Shown here one piece after another: positions 9,801-16,872 of a stretch of 57,619 nt of DNA. Position numbers and translations under genes: made by a program. Every line of letters begins with the position of its first letter. Positions within the stretch are counted from its first letter, which is position 1. The DNA lies in the NCBI RefSeq assembly GCF_007713735.2, contig NZ_VMNW02000054.1, positions 1 to 57,619 of the forward strand, given 5' to 3'. The notes under the pieces are model-generated. The model was not told the DNA's origin and ran no database searches. It saw only the letters and a program-made list of their open reading frames with translations. The DNA is from Amycolatopsis acidicola. Its GTDB lineage: Bacteria; Actinomycetota; Actinomycetes; Mycobacteriales; Pseudonocardiaceae.

Positions 9801-10043
9801 TTCGGTGACCGTGTCCGGGCTCCACTGCACCATCCCGAACGGGACCACCGCGCCCGGGAACGTGTTGCCGGCGCCGCCGCCGGTGCCCTGATCCTCGCCG
9901 CCCGGCCTCGTCCCGACGAACGGGTTGACCCAGTTCGCCAAGTCCTGAGCCGGGGCGGCATCCGCCTGCACGCCGGGCATGACCGAGGAAACCACGAGGA
10001 CGGCCGCCAGTGCCAGCCCTGTCCCCATCCGCGAAAGCCGCAT
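6831..10043 (-). CDS. Secreted GH92 alpha-mannosidase with C-terminal beta domains
   Basis: A 1070-residue exported protein. Residues 1-30 are a signal peptide ending near ADAAPA. The N-terminal GH92 block has WVNPFVGTRPGGEDQGTGGGA and the SLTHLSGAGC motif. The catalytic (alpha/alpha)6 barrel contains GNDDLGQMSSWYVWSALG, whose Asp pair (667-668) matches the conserved acidic residues of the Ca2+-dependent exo-alpha-mannosidases. From about residue 780 come an Ig/NEW3-like beta domain and a further beta-rich domain. The family removes terminal alpha-mannose, most often alpha-1,2-linked. It is divergent from the LacI gene and next to manA and a sugar importer, so it likely supplies mannose. A LacI-type operator lies in its leader. 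The linkage specificity is not visible in the sequence. Confidence 0.93.
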   Translation of the reverse strand: MRLSRMGTGLALAAVLVVSSVMPGVQADAAPAQDLANWVNPFVGTRPGGEDQGTGGGAGNTFPGAVVPFGMVQWSPDTVTEQHGGYYYDSTALKGFSLTHLSGAGCDTYEDIPFIPYAGEVTTSPATDPGRYTLPFSHANEQASAGQYSVKLDSGVQVDLTATQRTGSGRFSYPQDGPAALLINSSGSIMGTDDAQITIGKDSVSGWASSGRFCGTDSHYRVYFYAKFDTPFASIGTWRNGTVTPGKTTENGGAQAKVAAQEKVARSESAKPTSTTVSGPGSGGYVTFAPGAQVNVQVGLSFVSVDGAQGNLKAENNHKSFDTVASEARKAWNDRLNQIQVTGGSDADKTTFYTALYHSLIQPNVFSDSDGSYTGFDGRVHKAAKGHAVYTNFSGWDIYRSEIQLLAMLAPEETSDMAQSMVDYARQGGSWDRWTVANDYTGVMNGDPYHIIVSTAYAFGAKDFDANSALSSMVRGATEPTTQGYVERPGLADYLRLGYVPGAGADTLEYTSADFSIAQLAQRLGDTSTYQTFTKRAQNWQNLYNPASGYLQPRQADGTFAEPYNPGSSSGWVEGNGAQYTWMVPYNVGGLITALGGNQAVQSRLDEFFTELNAGTQDPHAFLGNEPNANSPWLYDFAGAPYKTQAVVRKAMTELYNPNPEGLVGNDDLGQMSSWYVWSALGMYPEIPGRAELVLGSPLFSKAVIKTGAGKTITVNGSGSGEYVTGLKVNGADTTKTWLPESFVANGGTLDYTLSGTPDTSWGSAPSDAPPSFRDGETPALSYVDPGSLTIPSGGSGTAKIGAQDLSGTTRTWHWSADPPAGITVTPSSGDLEVPAGAKVTADVTVNVAAGTADGRYQVPITLTADGQQPLTTTLGVLVAQPGSWLATVNNAGISPDAQPGVANFDGVGFSYSSDALAAAGATPGGTVTVDGLSYTWPNYPAGDPDNVLAQGQTVNVSGSGRLAFLGAAANGNASGTVTITYTDGSTSTAQLGFSDWTLGAGAQQLAYGNVKAVTTSYRNSTGGDTQQIGTYVFASAPITLDSGKQVASVTLPSSVSGGQLHVFAIGVGA

Positions 10044-10058
10044 TGCTCACGCCTCCCT

Positions 10059-10070
10059 GACAACCTTGTC
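10059..10070. promoter_or_regulatory. LacI-type operator in the GH92 leader
   Basis: The 12-bp near-palindrome GACAACCTTGTC differs by one base from the perfect palindrome at 10234-10245 on the other divergent promoter. It sits between the predicted GH92 transcription start and its start codon. Confidence 0.7.
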
Positions 10071-10080
10071 GTCGCGACTC

Positions 10081-10110
10081 ACTGTGGTTACCCGGTAACC
10101 GGGCAGTCAA
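10081..10110 (-). promoter_or_regulatory. Predicted GH92 promoter with an embedded palindrome
   Basis: Read on the minus strand, a -35 TTGACT (10105-10110) and a weak -10 CACAGT (10081-10086) are separated by 18 bases. The spacer holds a perfect palindrome GGTTACC-C-GGTAACC (10086-10100), a second possible repressor site. The promoter call is inferred from matches only. Confidence 0.45.
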
Positions 10111-10193
10111 GGATCGTGGTGGAACCTGTCCCGTTCCGGACAGCGGATACTCCGGACGTACCAAGGAAAACGTCCCCGGCGTAGTCCAGACCA

Positions 10194-10245
10194 TTGACAA
10201 ACGGACAGCGGTCGGGTGAGATCCCGAGATTATGACAACGTTGTC
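10194..10245 (+). promoter_or_regulatory. lacI promoter with operator overlapping the start codon
   Basis: TTGACA at 10194-10199 is followed after 17 bases by TGAGAT (10217-10222), which would place transcription start at or next to the ATG at 10232, that is a leaderless transcript. The perfect palindrome GACAACGTTGTC (10234-10245) with a central CpG, typical of LacI-family operators, lies immediately downstream. Confidence 0.6.
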
Positions 10246-11266
10246 GGACGGTCAGCGCCGGAGCACCGGCAGACGGGCCACGATGAACGATGTCGCCCGG
10301 CTGGCGGGGGTGAGCATCAAGACCGTGTCCCGGGTGGTCAACGACGAGCCCGCGGTCCACCCGGAGACCGCGCAGCGGGTGCTCGCCGCCATCGACCAGC
10401 TCGGCTTCCGGCGCAATCTCGGCGCGCGGAACCTGCGCCGCGGCTCCAGCACCGGCACCATCGGCCTGGTCGTGGAGGACGTCGGCAACCCCTTCTACTC
10501 GGAGCTCAACCGCGCGGTGGAGAAGGTCGCGACCTCATTCGGGCGGCACGTGCTCACCGGCTCGTCCGACGAAAACGCCGACCACGAACGCGAACTGGCG
10601 CTGGAGTTCTGCGCGCGCCGGGTGGACGGGCTGCTCGTCGTCCCGGCCGGCACGCAGCACGGTTACCTGGTGCCCGAGATGCGGGCCGGCACGCCGGTGG
10701 TGTTCCTCGACCGTCCGGCCGGCGACATCGTGGCCGACACGGTGCTGGTGGACAACCTCGGCGGCACCATCGAAGCGGTGGCGCACCTGGCCCGGCACGG
10801 GCACCAGCGGATCGCCTTCCTCGGCGACAGGCCGGACATCTTCACCGCGTCAGAACGTCTCCGCGGTTTCCGGGAAGGCTGCGTGCGCGCGGGCCTGCGC
10901 TACGAGGAGCGGCTGACAGCGCTACGCACGCCGACACGCGAGAACGTGGCCGACGCGGTGCGGCGCCTGCTCACCGGCCCGGAGCGCGCGACAGCCGTCA
11001 TCGCGGGCAACAACCGCATCGCCGTGTACCTGCTCCGCGCGCTGGCCCACGTCAGCCCGCGCCCCGCCTTGGTGAGCTTCGACGACTTCGAGCTCGCCGA
11101 TCTGCTCGACCCGCCCGTCACGGTGATCGGCCACGACGTCGGCCGGCTCGGGGTGGCGGCGGCCGAGCTGCTGTTCGCCCGGATCCACGGCGAGGATTCC
11201 CCGCCGAGAAAGGTAGTTCTGCCCGTGCACCTCGTACCCCGCGGCTCCGGTGAGGTCGCCCCGTGA
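10232..11266 (+). CDS. LacI-family regulator of the mannoside locus
   Basis: A 344-residue repressor. The helix-turn-helix and hinge (TMNDVARLAGVSIKTVSRVV, then LGARNLRRGSS) fill the first 80 residues. A periplasmic-binding-protein-like effector domain follows, with IGLVVEDVGNPFYSEL and FLDRPAGDIVADTVLVDN. ATG 10232 is used because a consensus-like promoter would start transcription there; ATG 10283 just before the helix-turn-helix is the alternative. Its stop overlaps the start of manA by four bases. The operators on both divergent promoters imply autoregulation and control of GH92. The inducer is probably mannose or a manno-oligosaccharide (inferred). Confidence 0.93.
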   Translation: MTTLSDGQRRSTGRRATMNDVARLAGVSIKTVSRVVNDEPAVHPETAQRVLAAIDQLGFRRNLGARNLRRGSSTGTIGLVVEDVGNPFYSELNRAVEKVATSFGRHVLTGSSDENADHERELALEFCARRVDGLLVVPAGTQHGYLVPEMRAGTPVVFLDRPAGDIVADTVLVDNLGGTIEAVAHLARHGHQRIAFLGDRPDIFTASERLRGFREGCVRAGLRYEERLTALRTPTRENVADAVRRLLTGPERATAVIAGNNRIAVYLLRALAHVSPRPALVSFDDFELADLLDPPVTVIGHDVGRLGVAAAELLFARIHGEDSPPRKVVLPVHLVPRGSGEVAP

Positions 11267-12279
11267 CCGCACCGATCAAGCTGCCAGCCAACCAGCCGCC
11301 GCAGTTCTACCGCGGCGGGGCCTCCATCGCCGCGCTGCGCGGAGCGAGCTCCGACAAGGAGTTCGGCCCCGAGGACTGGATCGCGTCCACCACCACCCTG
11401 TTCGGCCAGGAGGAGAACGGCCTCACCAGACTGCCCGACGGACGCCGGCTGCGCGAAGCCGTCAGCGCCGACCCGGCATCCTGGCTCGGCGCGAAGCACG
11501 TCGAGTCCTTCGCCGATTCGACCGCGCTGCTGGTGAAGCTGCTCGACGCGGGCCAGCGCCTGCCGGTGCACTTCCATCCGTCGAACTCGTTCGCGCGCAA
11601 GCACTTCGACTCGCATTTCGGCAAGACCGAGGCGTGGATCGTGGTCGGCACGAGCGGTGAAGATCCGCGGGTGTACCCGGGCTTCAAGGAGACGGTAAGC
11701 GCTTCCACGGTCGACGAATGGGTGCGCGAGCAGAACACCGAAGCGATGCTCGGCGCGCTGAACAGCGTCCCGGTGCGTCCCGGCGACAACGTCTACATCC
11801 CCGCCGGGCTGCCGCACGCGATCGGCGAAGGCGTGTTCGTCGTCGAGCTGCAGCAGCCGACGGACTTCTCACTGACCATCGAGTGGCGGGACTTCCTGGA
11901 GAGCCCGGAGAAGGGCCACCTCGGCATCGGTTTCGACACCGCCTTGCAGGCGCTGGACACCACCGCGCGTGACCCGGAGTCGATCATCCGGCGCACCGGG
12001 GACGAGGATGGGTCCATTGTGGACCTTCTGGTGCCGGACTCCGCGGATTTCTTCCGGGCCGACCGGCTGCACCCTTTGGCACCACTCGCGCTCGATCCGT
12101 CATTCGCCGTGTTCGTCGTCCTCGACGGGCAGGGCACCTTGCGCACCGAGCACGGCGGAGAACTCGCCCTGGCCAAGGGCGACACCGTGGTCGTACCGTT
12201 CGCGGCGGGCCAGGCCGAGCTGTCCGGCGACCTGACCACGATCCGTTGCCGCCCACCAGCTCCGGGAGCGCGCCTATGA
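11263..12279 (+). CDS. manA: Mannose-6-phosphate isomerase, class I type
   Basis: A 338-residue cupin enzyme expected to interconvert mannose-6-phosphate and fructose-6-phosphate. The metal-binding cupin has HFHPSNSFARKHFDSHFGK and, later, the IPAGLPHAIGEG block found in type I isomerases; the C-terminal cupin half follows. The GTG start at 11263 overlaps the lacI stop (GTGA), and its own stop overlaps the ATG of the ABC ATPase gene (ATGA), so translation should be coupled. Together with the secreted alpha-mannosidase it channels mannose to glycolysis. No sugar kinase is encoded nearby, so phosphorylation must be supplied elsewhere. Confidence is high on family, good on substrate. Confidence 0.9.
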   Translation: MTAPIKLPANQPPQFYRGGASIAALRGASSDKEFGPEDWIASTTTLFGQEENGLTRLPDGRRLREAVSADPASWLGAKHVESFADSTALLVKLLDAGQRLPVHFHPSNSFARKHFDSHFGKTEAWIVVGTSGEDPRVYPGFKETVSASTVDEWVREQNTEAMLGALNSVPVRPGDNVYIPAGLPHAIGEGVFVVELQQPTDFSLTIEWRDFLESPEKGHLGIGFDTALQALDTTARDPESIIRRTGDEDGSIVDLLVPDSADFFRADRLHPLAPLALDPSFAVFVVLDGQGTLRTEHGGELALAKGDTVVVPFAAGQAELSGDLTTIRCRPPAPGARL

Positions 12280-13043
12280 GTGAAACGATCCTGCTCGACG
12301 CCCAGAACATCGTGAAGCACTACGGCTCCGTGGAGGCGCTGCGGGGCGCGTCGTTCCAGGCGCGGGCCGGCGAAGTGACGTCGCTGATCGGCGACAACGG
12401 CGCGGGGAAGTCCACCCTGATCAAATGCCTGTCCGGCGCGGAGCAGCCCAGTTCGGGGAAGATCCTGCTGGACGGCAAGGAGATCCACCTCGACTCGCCC
12501 ACCACCGCGCGGCGTCTCGGCATCGAGACGGTGTACCAGGACCTCGCCGTGGCGCCCGAGCTGGATCCGGCGGCGAACCTGTTCCTCGGCAGGGAGATCC
12601 ACCGCAAGGGCATCCTCGGCAAGCTCGGGATGCTGGACAAGGGCGAGATGCGCCGGCGGGCCGTCGAGGAGTTCAAACGGCTCGGCGTGACCCTGCAGAG
12701 CACGGACGTGCCGATCGGCTCGCTTTCCGGCGGGCAGCGGCAAAGCGTCGCGGTGGCGCGTTCGGTGGTCTGGGCGAGCAAGGTCGTGTTCATGGACGAG
12801 CCCACCGCCGCGCTGGGCGTGGTGCAGCGGGAACGCGTGCTGGACGTGATCCGCCGCGTCCGGGACCAGGGCATCGCGGTGGTGCTGATCAGCCACAACA
12901 TGCCCGAGGTGCTTTCGGTCTCGGACCGGATCGAGGTGCTGCGCCTTGGCACCAGGGTGGCCAGGTTCCAGGCGGCGGACACGAAACTGGAGGACCTCGT
13001 CGCGGCGATGACGGGTGCGCTGACCCAGGAGGAGGCCGCATGA
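12276..13043 (+). CDS. Sugar ABC transporter ATP-binding protein
   Basis: A 255-residue single nucleotide-binding domain. The Walker A is GDNGAGKST, the signature LSGGQRQSVAVARS, and Walker B VVFMDEPTAAL, with a switch His in VVLISHNM. Ribose-type importers often carry two fused domains; this is the half-size FrcA-like form that dimerises. It overlaps the manA stop by four bases. It is followed, after a 92-bp duplicated spacer, by the permease gene. The cytoplasmic subunit of a probable mannose or mannoside importer, inferred from the neighbours. Confidence 0.93.
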   Translation: MSETILLDAQNIVKHYGSVEALRGASFQARAGEVTSLIGDNGAGKSTLIKCLSGAEQPSSGKILLDGKEIHLDSPTTARRLGIETVYQDLAVAPELDPAANLFLGREIHRKGILGKLGMLDKGEMRRRAVEEFKRLGVTLQSTDVPIGSLSGGQRQSVAVARSVVWASKVVFMDEPTAALGVVQRERVLDVIRRVRDQGIAVVLISHNMPEVLSVSDRIEVLRLGTRVARFQAADTKLEDLVAAMTGALTQEEAA

Positions 13044-13136
13044 GGACTGCTTGCAGGTCCGAATCATCGAACACCACGTCGGCCGACGTCATGGCGCCGC
13101 CGCGGCTTGCCGCGTCCGTTGAGGAGGCCGCGTGAG
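13029..13136. repeat. 16-bp direct repeat flanking a 92-bp insert between the ATPase and permease genes
   Basis: The sequence GAGGAGGCCGCRTGAG occurs at 13029-13044 and 13121-13136. Each copy holds a coupled stop/start junction (ATGA, then GTGA). The arrangement looks as though one ancestral junction was split by a 92-bp unit, adding a 31-codon ORF in between. Confidence 0.75.
13040..13135 (+). CDS. Possible 31-residue coupled ORF between ABC genes
   Basis: The ORF begins with the ATG overlapping the ATPase stop (ATGA) and ends with the TGA overlapping the permease GTG. It has no recognisable domain; the peptide ends in VEEAA, echoing the ATPase end QEEAA, because the flanking DNA is duplicated. 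It may simply be a read-through bridge that keeps the permease translationally coupled. Protein production is unproven. Confidence 0.3.
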   Translation: MRTACRSESSNTTSADVMAPPRLAASVEEAA

Positions 13137-14178
13137 TACCGGGACGAAGGAGATCCAGTCCTCTGTGGAGGGTGGGTTCGGAAAGCGCTCTCTCGGGCAA
13201 CGGCTGATCGCGGCCAACACCTTCTGGATCGCGCTGGTGCTGATCGCGCTGATCATCGTGTTCACGGTGATCGCGCCCGAGCAGTTCGCCACCCTGTTCA
13301 CCTTCCAGACCCTGCTGATCGAGACCTCGGTCCTGCTGGTGCTCTCGGTCGGGATGACGTTCGTGATCATCACCTCCGGCATCGACCTGTCCGTCGGTTC
13401 GGTGCTGATCTTCGCCGGCATGGTCTGCGGCAAGACGATGGAAGCGCTTTCTCCCGGCGGCAACGCGGGTTCCGCGGGCTGGGGCGTGATCACCATCGGG
13501 CTCGTCGCCGCGGTCGTGTCGGGCACGGTCTGGGGGCTGATCAACGGGTTCCTCATCGCGGTGGCGAAGATCCCGCCGCTGATCGTCACCCTCGGCACGA
13601 TGGGCGCGGCGCTCGGTGCGGCATACCTGCTCAACAACGGCTCGGACGTGCGCAGCGTGCCGACGGTGCTGAACAAGACACTCGGCTACGGCACGTCGCT
13701 CGGCGGGGTGCCGAACCTGGTGATCGTCGCCGTCGTGATCACGCTGATCGGCGCGTGGCTGTTGCACACCACCAAGTTCGGCCGCTACACCTACGCGGTC
13801 GGGTCGAACGCCGAAGCCGCGAGGCGCTCGGGCATCGGCGTCACCGCGCACCTGCTGAAGGTGTACACGCTGACCGGTTTCCTCGCCGGGATAGCGGGTT
13901 TCATGTCGCTGGCCTACTACGCCTCGACCACGATCACCGCGCACACCACGGACAACCTCAACGCCATCGCCGCCACGGTGATGGGTGGCACCAGCCTGTT
14001 CGGCGGGGTCGGTTCAGTACTGGGCACGGTGATCGGGGTGTTCATCCCGGCGGTGCTGAAGAAGGGCTTCAACATCACGCAGGTCCAGGACTTCTGGCAG
14101 ATGATCGCGGTCGGCGCGGTGTTGATCGCCGCCGTGTGGTTCGACCAGCGCCGCCGCAGGCAGCGCAATTCTCGTTAG
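13132..14178 (+). CDS. Sugar ABC transporter permease (ribose/fructose type)
   Basis: A 348-residue membrane protein with about eight to ten hydrophobic helices starting near residue 35. It shows the hallmark ITSGIDLSVGSVL early block, IPPLIVTLGTMG, and the EAARRSGIGV cytoplasmic coupling segment of the BPD_transp_2 family. GTG 13132 is chosen; it overlaps the stop of the preceding small ORF. It should form a homodimeric channel with the FrcA-like ATPase and the lipoprotein encoded next. Confidence 0.93.
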   Translation: MSTGTKEIQSSVEGGFGKRSLGQRLIAANTFWIALVLIALIIVFTVIAPEQFATLFTFQTLLIETSVLLVLSVGMTFVIITSGIDLSVGSVLIFAGMVCGKTMEALSPGGNAGSAGWGVITIGLVAAVVSGTVWGLINGFLIAVAKIPPLIVTLGTMGAALGAAYLLNNGSDVRSVPTVLNKTLGYGTSLGGVPNLVIVAVVITLIGAWLLHTTKFGRYTYAVGSNAEAARRSGIGVTAHLLKVYTLTGFLAGIAGFMSLAYYASTTITAHTTDNLNAIAATVMGGTSLFGGVGSVLGTVIGVFIPAVLKKGFNITQVQDFWQMIAVGAVLIAAVWFDQRRRRQRNSR

Positions 14179-14191
14179 GTTGTGTTTCAGA

Positions 14192-14245
14192 AGCGGCGGA
14201 GCCGCTTGCGGTGCGGGACTCAGCTCGCTCCGCTACCCGCACCGC
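14192..14245. other. Two stem-loops in the permease to binding-protein gap
   Basis: A small hairpin (14192-14206, 6-bp stem) is followed by a 10-bp stem GCGGTGCGGG/CCCGCACCGC (14208-14217 with 14236-14245). The position inside the operon suggests mRNA processing or partial termination that sets higher binding-protein levels (inferred). The sequence style also suggests a dispersed intergenic repeat. Confidence 0.6.
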
Positions 14246-14302
14246 AACGCAAACCACTTTTGAACAGTCCTTAGTCCCCACAACGAAGTTGGGAGTTTGT
14301 CG

Positions 14303-15280
14303 ATGAAGAAGGTGCTCACCGCGGGCACGGTCGTCGCCGCGGCGGCGCTGCTCGCGGCCTGTGGTTCGGGTCAGGTCGGCGGGTCGGGCAACGACACCGT
14401 GCAGAACAGCAAGCAGCTCGCGTTGATCCCGGGCCAGCAGGCCGAGCCGTTCTACATCTCGATGCAGTGCGGCGCCGAGGCCGAAGCGAAGAAGCTCGGC
14501 TACCAGCTCACCACGAGCGCGCCACAGAAGTTCGACGCGGCGATGCAGACCGAGAAAGTGAACGCGCTGGGCTCCAACCCGCCGGGCGCGCTGCTGATCG
14601 CCCCCACCGACGACACGGCGATGCTCGCGCCGATCCAGCAGGTGGCCAACCGCGGCACGAAGATCGTCCAGGTGGACACGGCGCTGAAGGACTCCAGCGT
14701 CGCGGTTTCGTCGATCTCCTCCAACAACACCGACGGCGGCAAGCTCGCCGCGCAGACGCTGGCCGATCTGGTCGGGGGCAAATCCGGTTCGGTGCTGGTG
14801 CTCGACACGATCGCGGGCACGTCGACCACCGCGCAGCGGGCGCAGGGTTTCACCGACGAGCTGAAGAACCACCCGAACCTGAAGTCGGTCGGCGTGCAGT
14901 TCACGCAGAACGAGCCGGAGCAGGCGGCGGCCAAGGTGACCGCGGCGCTGGCCTCGACCCCGGACCTGATCGGCATCTTCGCCACCAACCTCAACACCGG
15001 TGAGGGCGCGGCGACGGGCCTGCGCAACGCGGGCAAGATCGGTCAGGTCAACCTGGTCGGCTTCGACGCCAGTCCGTCCGAAGTGGACGGTCTGCGCAAG
15101 GGCGAGTACCAGGCGCTGATCGCGCAGGACCCGGCGATGATCGGGCAGCAGGGCGTGGACCAGGCCGCCGCGGCGCTGGAGAACAAGCCGGTGACCAAGA
15201 ACCTGACGGCACCGCTGCACTCGATCACCAAGGCGAACATGGACGCCAACTCGCAGTACTTCTACAAGCAGCAGTGCTGA
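14303..15280 (+). CDS. Sugar ABC transporter substrate-binding lipoprotein
   Basis: A 325-residue protein with lipobox LLAACG (signal peptidase II site) near residue 20, then a type I periplasmic-binding fold: LALIPGQQAEPFYISMQCG, ALLIAPTDDTAMLAP, VDTALKDSS and VGFDASPSEVDGLRKGEY. The Asp and aromatic positions fit ribose/galactose-type pentose and hexose binders. ATG 14303 is used because GGGAG lies seven bases upstream. It is the last gene of the operon, followed by a strong terminator. The substrate is probably mannose or short alpha-mannosides given manA and GH92, which is inference. Confidence 0.92.
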   Translation: MKKVLTAGTVVAAAALLAACGSGQVGGSGNDTVQNSKQLALIPGQQAEPFYISMQCGAEAEAKKLGYQLTTSAPQKFDAAMQTEKVNALGSNPPGALLIAPTDDTAMLAPIQQVANRGTKIVQVDTALKDSSVAVSSISSNNTDGGKLAAQTLADLVGGKSGSVLVLDTIAGTSTTAQRAQGFTDELKNHPNLKSVGVQFTQNEPEQAAAKVTAALASTPDLIGIFATNLNTGEGAATGLRNAGKIGQVNLVGFDASPSEVDGLRKGEYQALIAQDPAMIGQQGVDQAAAALENKPVTKNLTAPLHSITKANMDANSQYFYKQQC

Positions 15281-15286
15281 TCCGGG

Positions 15287-15314
15287 GAGGGGCGGGCCGC
15301 GTCGCCCGCCCCTC
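15287..15314. terminator. Bidirectional terminator after the ABC operon
   Basis: An 11-bp GC stem GAGGGGCGGGC/GCCCGCCCCTC (15287-15297 with 15304-15314) lies between convergent genes. Confidence 0.75.
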
Positions 15315-15319
15315 TCACC

Positions 15320-15622
15320 TCAGCACTTCTGGTCGCCGCCGATGGCCTGCTCGGCGAGCCCGAGATCCGGCCTGGCGATGCTCTTCGTGGACTTGGCACC
15401 CACGCAGTACTGCACGGTGGAGCCGGTCGGCGTGCCGCCGGGGCCGGCACCCCAGACGTACTTGATCCCCACCTTGGCCTTGTAGTTGTGGCAGTTCGTG
15501 TACTTCTGGCCGCCGAAGTCGAGCCCGCACGACGCCGCCTGCGCCCCTGGCGCGCCGACCACCGAAACGGCCACCAGACTCACCGCGGCCGCGCAAGCAC
15601 CCAGAACCCTTTTGATATCCAT
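15320..15622 (-). CDS. Small secreted four-cysteine protein (DUF6355-like)
   Basis: A 100-residue precursor. The signal peptide (MDIKRVLGACAAAVSLVAVS to AQAA) leaves a mature chain of about 70 residues with four Cys (SCGLDF, TNCHNY, QYCVGA, terminal QKC), so two disulfides are likely. The spacing CG, then YxNCH, then YCV and a terminal Cys resembles the small DUF6355 proteins of Pseudonocardiaceae; this match is from memory and tentative. GGAGGAGGAAC before ATG 15622 is a strong ribosome site. Function unknown; it is extracellular. Confidence 0.75.
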   Translation of the reverse strand: MDIKRVLGACAAAVSLVAVSVVGAPGAQAASCGLDFGGQKYTNCHNYKAKVGIKYVWGAGPGGTPTGSTVQYCVGAKSTKSIARPDLGLAEQAIGGDQKC

Positions 15623-15690
15623 CTGTTCCTCCTCCCGACGATCACCATCGCACGCCTGGAGGGGGCGCGCGACCTGACCGCCGAGTGGAG

Positions 15691-16401
15691 TCAGAGCTCC
15701 TTCAACCGGTTCGCGAACCAGTCCCTTGTCTCCTTCCACAGCCCGGCGCCCAGCGAAATCCTGGCCACACCGAGGCTTGCGAGGTCGGTGTCCGGGATTC
15801 GGTTGCCGTTCACCGCGGCCGGGCTGACCGCCTTCACGAACTCCCCCAGCACCTCGGCCGAGCGGACCGCGATCGGGTACACGCAGTCCGCGCCCGCCGC
15901 CAGGTACGCTCGCGCGCGCTCGACGGCGCCCGGCAGCTGCGCGGCCTGGTCCTCGGCCCGGAGGAACAGGTCCGTGCGAGCGTTGAGCACCAGCTCCTGC
16001 CCGGCCGCTTCCCTTACCGCGGCGAGGAAATCGCTCTGCTCCGAGATCGAGCGCAGCTGCCCGCGGCCGTGGTCGGTGTCCTCGAGGTTGCAGCCGACCG
16101 CGCCCGTCTCCAGCAGCCGCTCGACGAACTCGGCGGCGGGCAGGCCGTAGCCGGATTCGGCGTCCACCGTGACCGGGACCGGCACCGCTTTGGCGATGCG
16201 CGCCGCCGCGGCGAACATTTCCTCGACCGGCGCGTGCTCCCCGTCCTGGAAGCCCTGCACCATCGCGACCGCGAACGAACTCGTTGCCACGACAGGGAAA
16301 CCTGCGTCGACGACGAGGTGCGCGGTGTCCGCGTCCCACGCGTTCGGCAGCACGAGCGGCTTCCCCGGTACGTGCAGCTCCCGCAGCCGTGCCGCAGTCA
16401 T
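15691..16401 (-). CDS. Isocitrate lyase/PEP phosphonomutase family enzyme
   Basis: A 236-residue (beta/alpha)8 barrel. PNAWDADTAHLVVDAGF at the start, VDAESGYG (metal and substrate site), GCNLEDTDHGRG and NARTDLFL are typical of the PEPM/ICL superfamily, whose members cleave or rearrange C-C or C-P bonds in 2-oxo or 2-hydroxy acids with Mg2+. The catalytic KKCGH of true isocitrate lyases is absent, so a PEP mutase-like or oxaloacetate/methylisocitrate-type reaction is possible. Its ATG overlaps the stop of the CxxC gene upstream (TCAT on the + strand at 16398-16401), so the two are coupled. The exact reaction cannot be told. Confidence 0.85.
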   Translation of the reverse strand: MTAARLRELHVPGKPLVLPNAWDADTAHLVVDAGFPVVATSSFAVAMVQGFQDGEHAPVEEMFAAAARIAKAVPVPVTVDAESGYGLPAAEFVERLLETGAVGCNLEDTDHGRGQLRSISEQSDFLAAVREAAGQELVLNARTDLFLRAEDQAAQLPGAVERARAYLAAGADCVYPIAVRSAEVLGEFVKAVSPAAVNGNRIPDTDLASLGVARISLGAGLWKETRDWFANRLKEL

Positions 16402-16853
16402 GCCGGCACCGGGGTGTGGCTGGTGACGTTGAGGCGGTTGAAGGTGTTCATGATCGTGATCGCCCAGGCGATCACCGTGTACTGCTCCTCGGTGAACGCG
16501 GCGGTGGCGCGCTGGTACACGTCCTCCGGCACGTCCTGCGTTTCGGACAGCTTCGTCATCGCGTCGGCCAGCGCGAGCGCGGCCTCCTCCTGCTCCGTGT
16601 AGACGCCCGCCTCGCGCCACGCGTTGAGCAGGTAGATGCGCTGCTCGGTCTCGCCGATCTTGCGGGCGTCCTTGACGTGCATGTCGAGGCAGAACGCGCA
16701 CCCGTTCAGCTGCGAAGTCCGGATCTTGAGCAGTTCCAGCAGCTTGGGGTCCAGGCCGGCGTCGGCGGCCGCGGTCTTGAGGTCGTCGTTGATGGCGATG
16801 ACGCCCTTCAGCCAGGCAGGGCGCGTGTTGGAGAGGGAGATCCGCTTCGTCAT
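16398..16853 (-). CDS. Carboxymuconolactone decarboxylase-family (AhpD-like) protein
   Basis: A 151-residue all-helical protein. The motif RTSQLNGCAFCLDMH places a redox-type CxxC followed by His three residues later, the hallmark of AhpD-like alkylhydroperoxidases in the CMD family. The C-terminal part (YTVIAWAITIMNTFNRLNV) is conserved in the family. The start is ATG 16853. It is divergent from the MocR regulator and coupled to the PEPM-like gene. A role in peroxide or carbonyl detoxification is the general family expectation; the partner reductant is not visible. Confidence 0.88.
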   Translation of the reverse strand: MTKRISLSNTRPAWLKGVIAINDDLKTAAADAGLDPKLLELLKIRTSQLNGCAFCLDMHVKDARKIGETEQRIYLLNAWREAGVYTEQEEAALALADAMTKLSETQDVPEDVYQRATAAFTEEQYTVIAWAITIMNTFNRLNVTSHTPVPA

Positions 16854-16872
16854 GGCATCAACGCTAGTCCGA

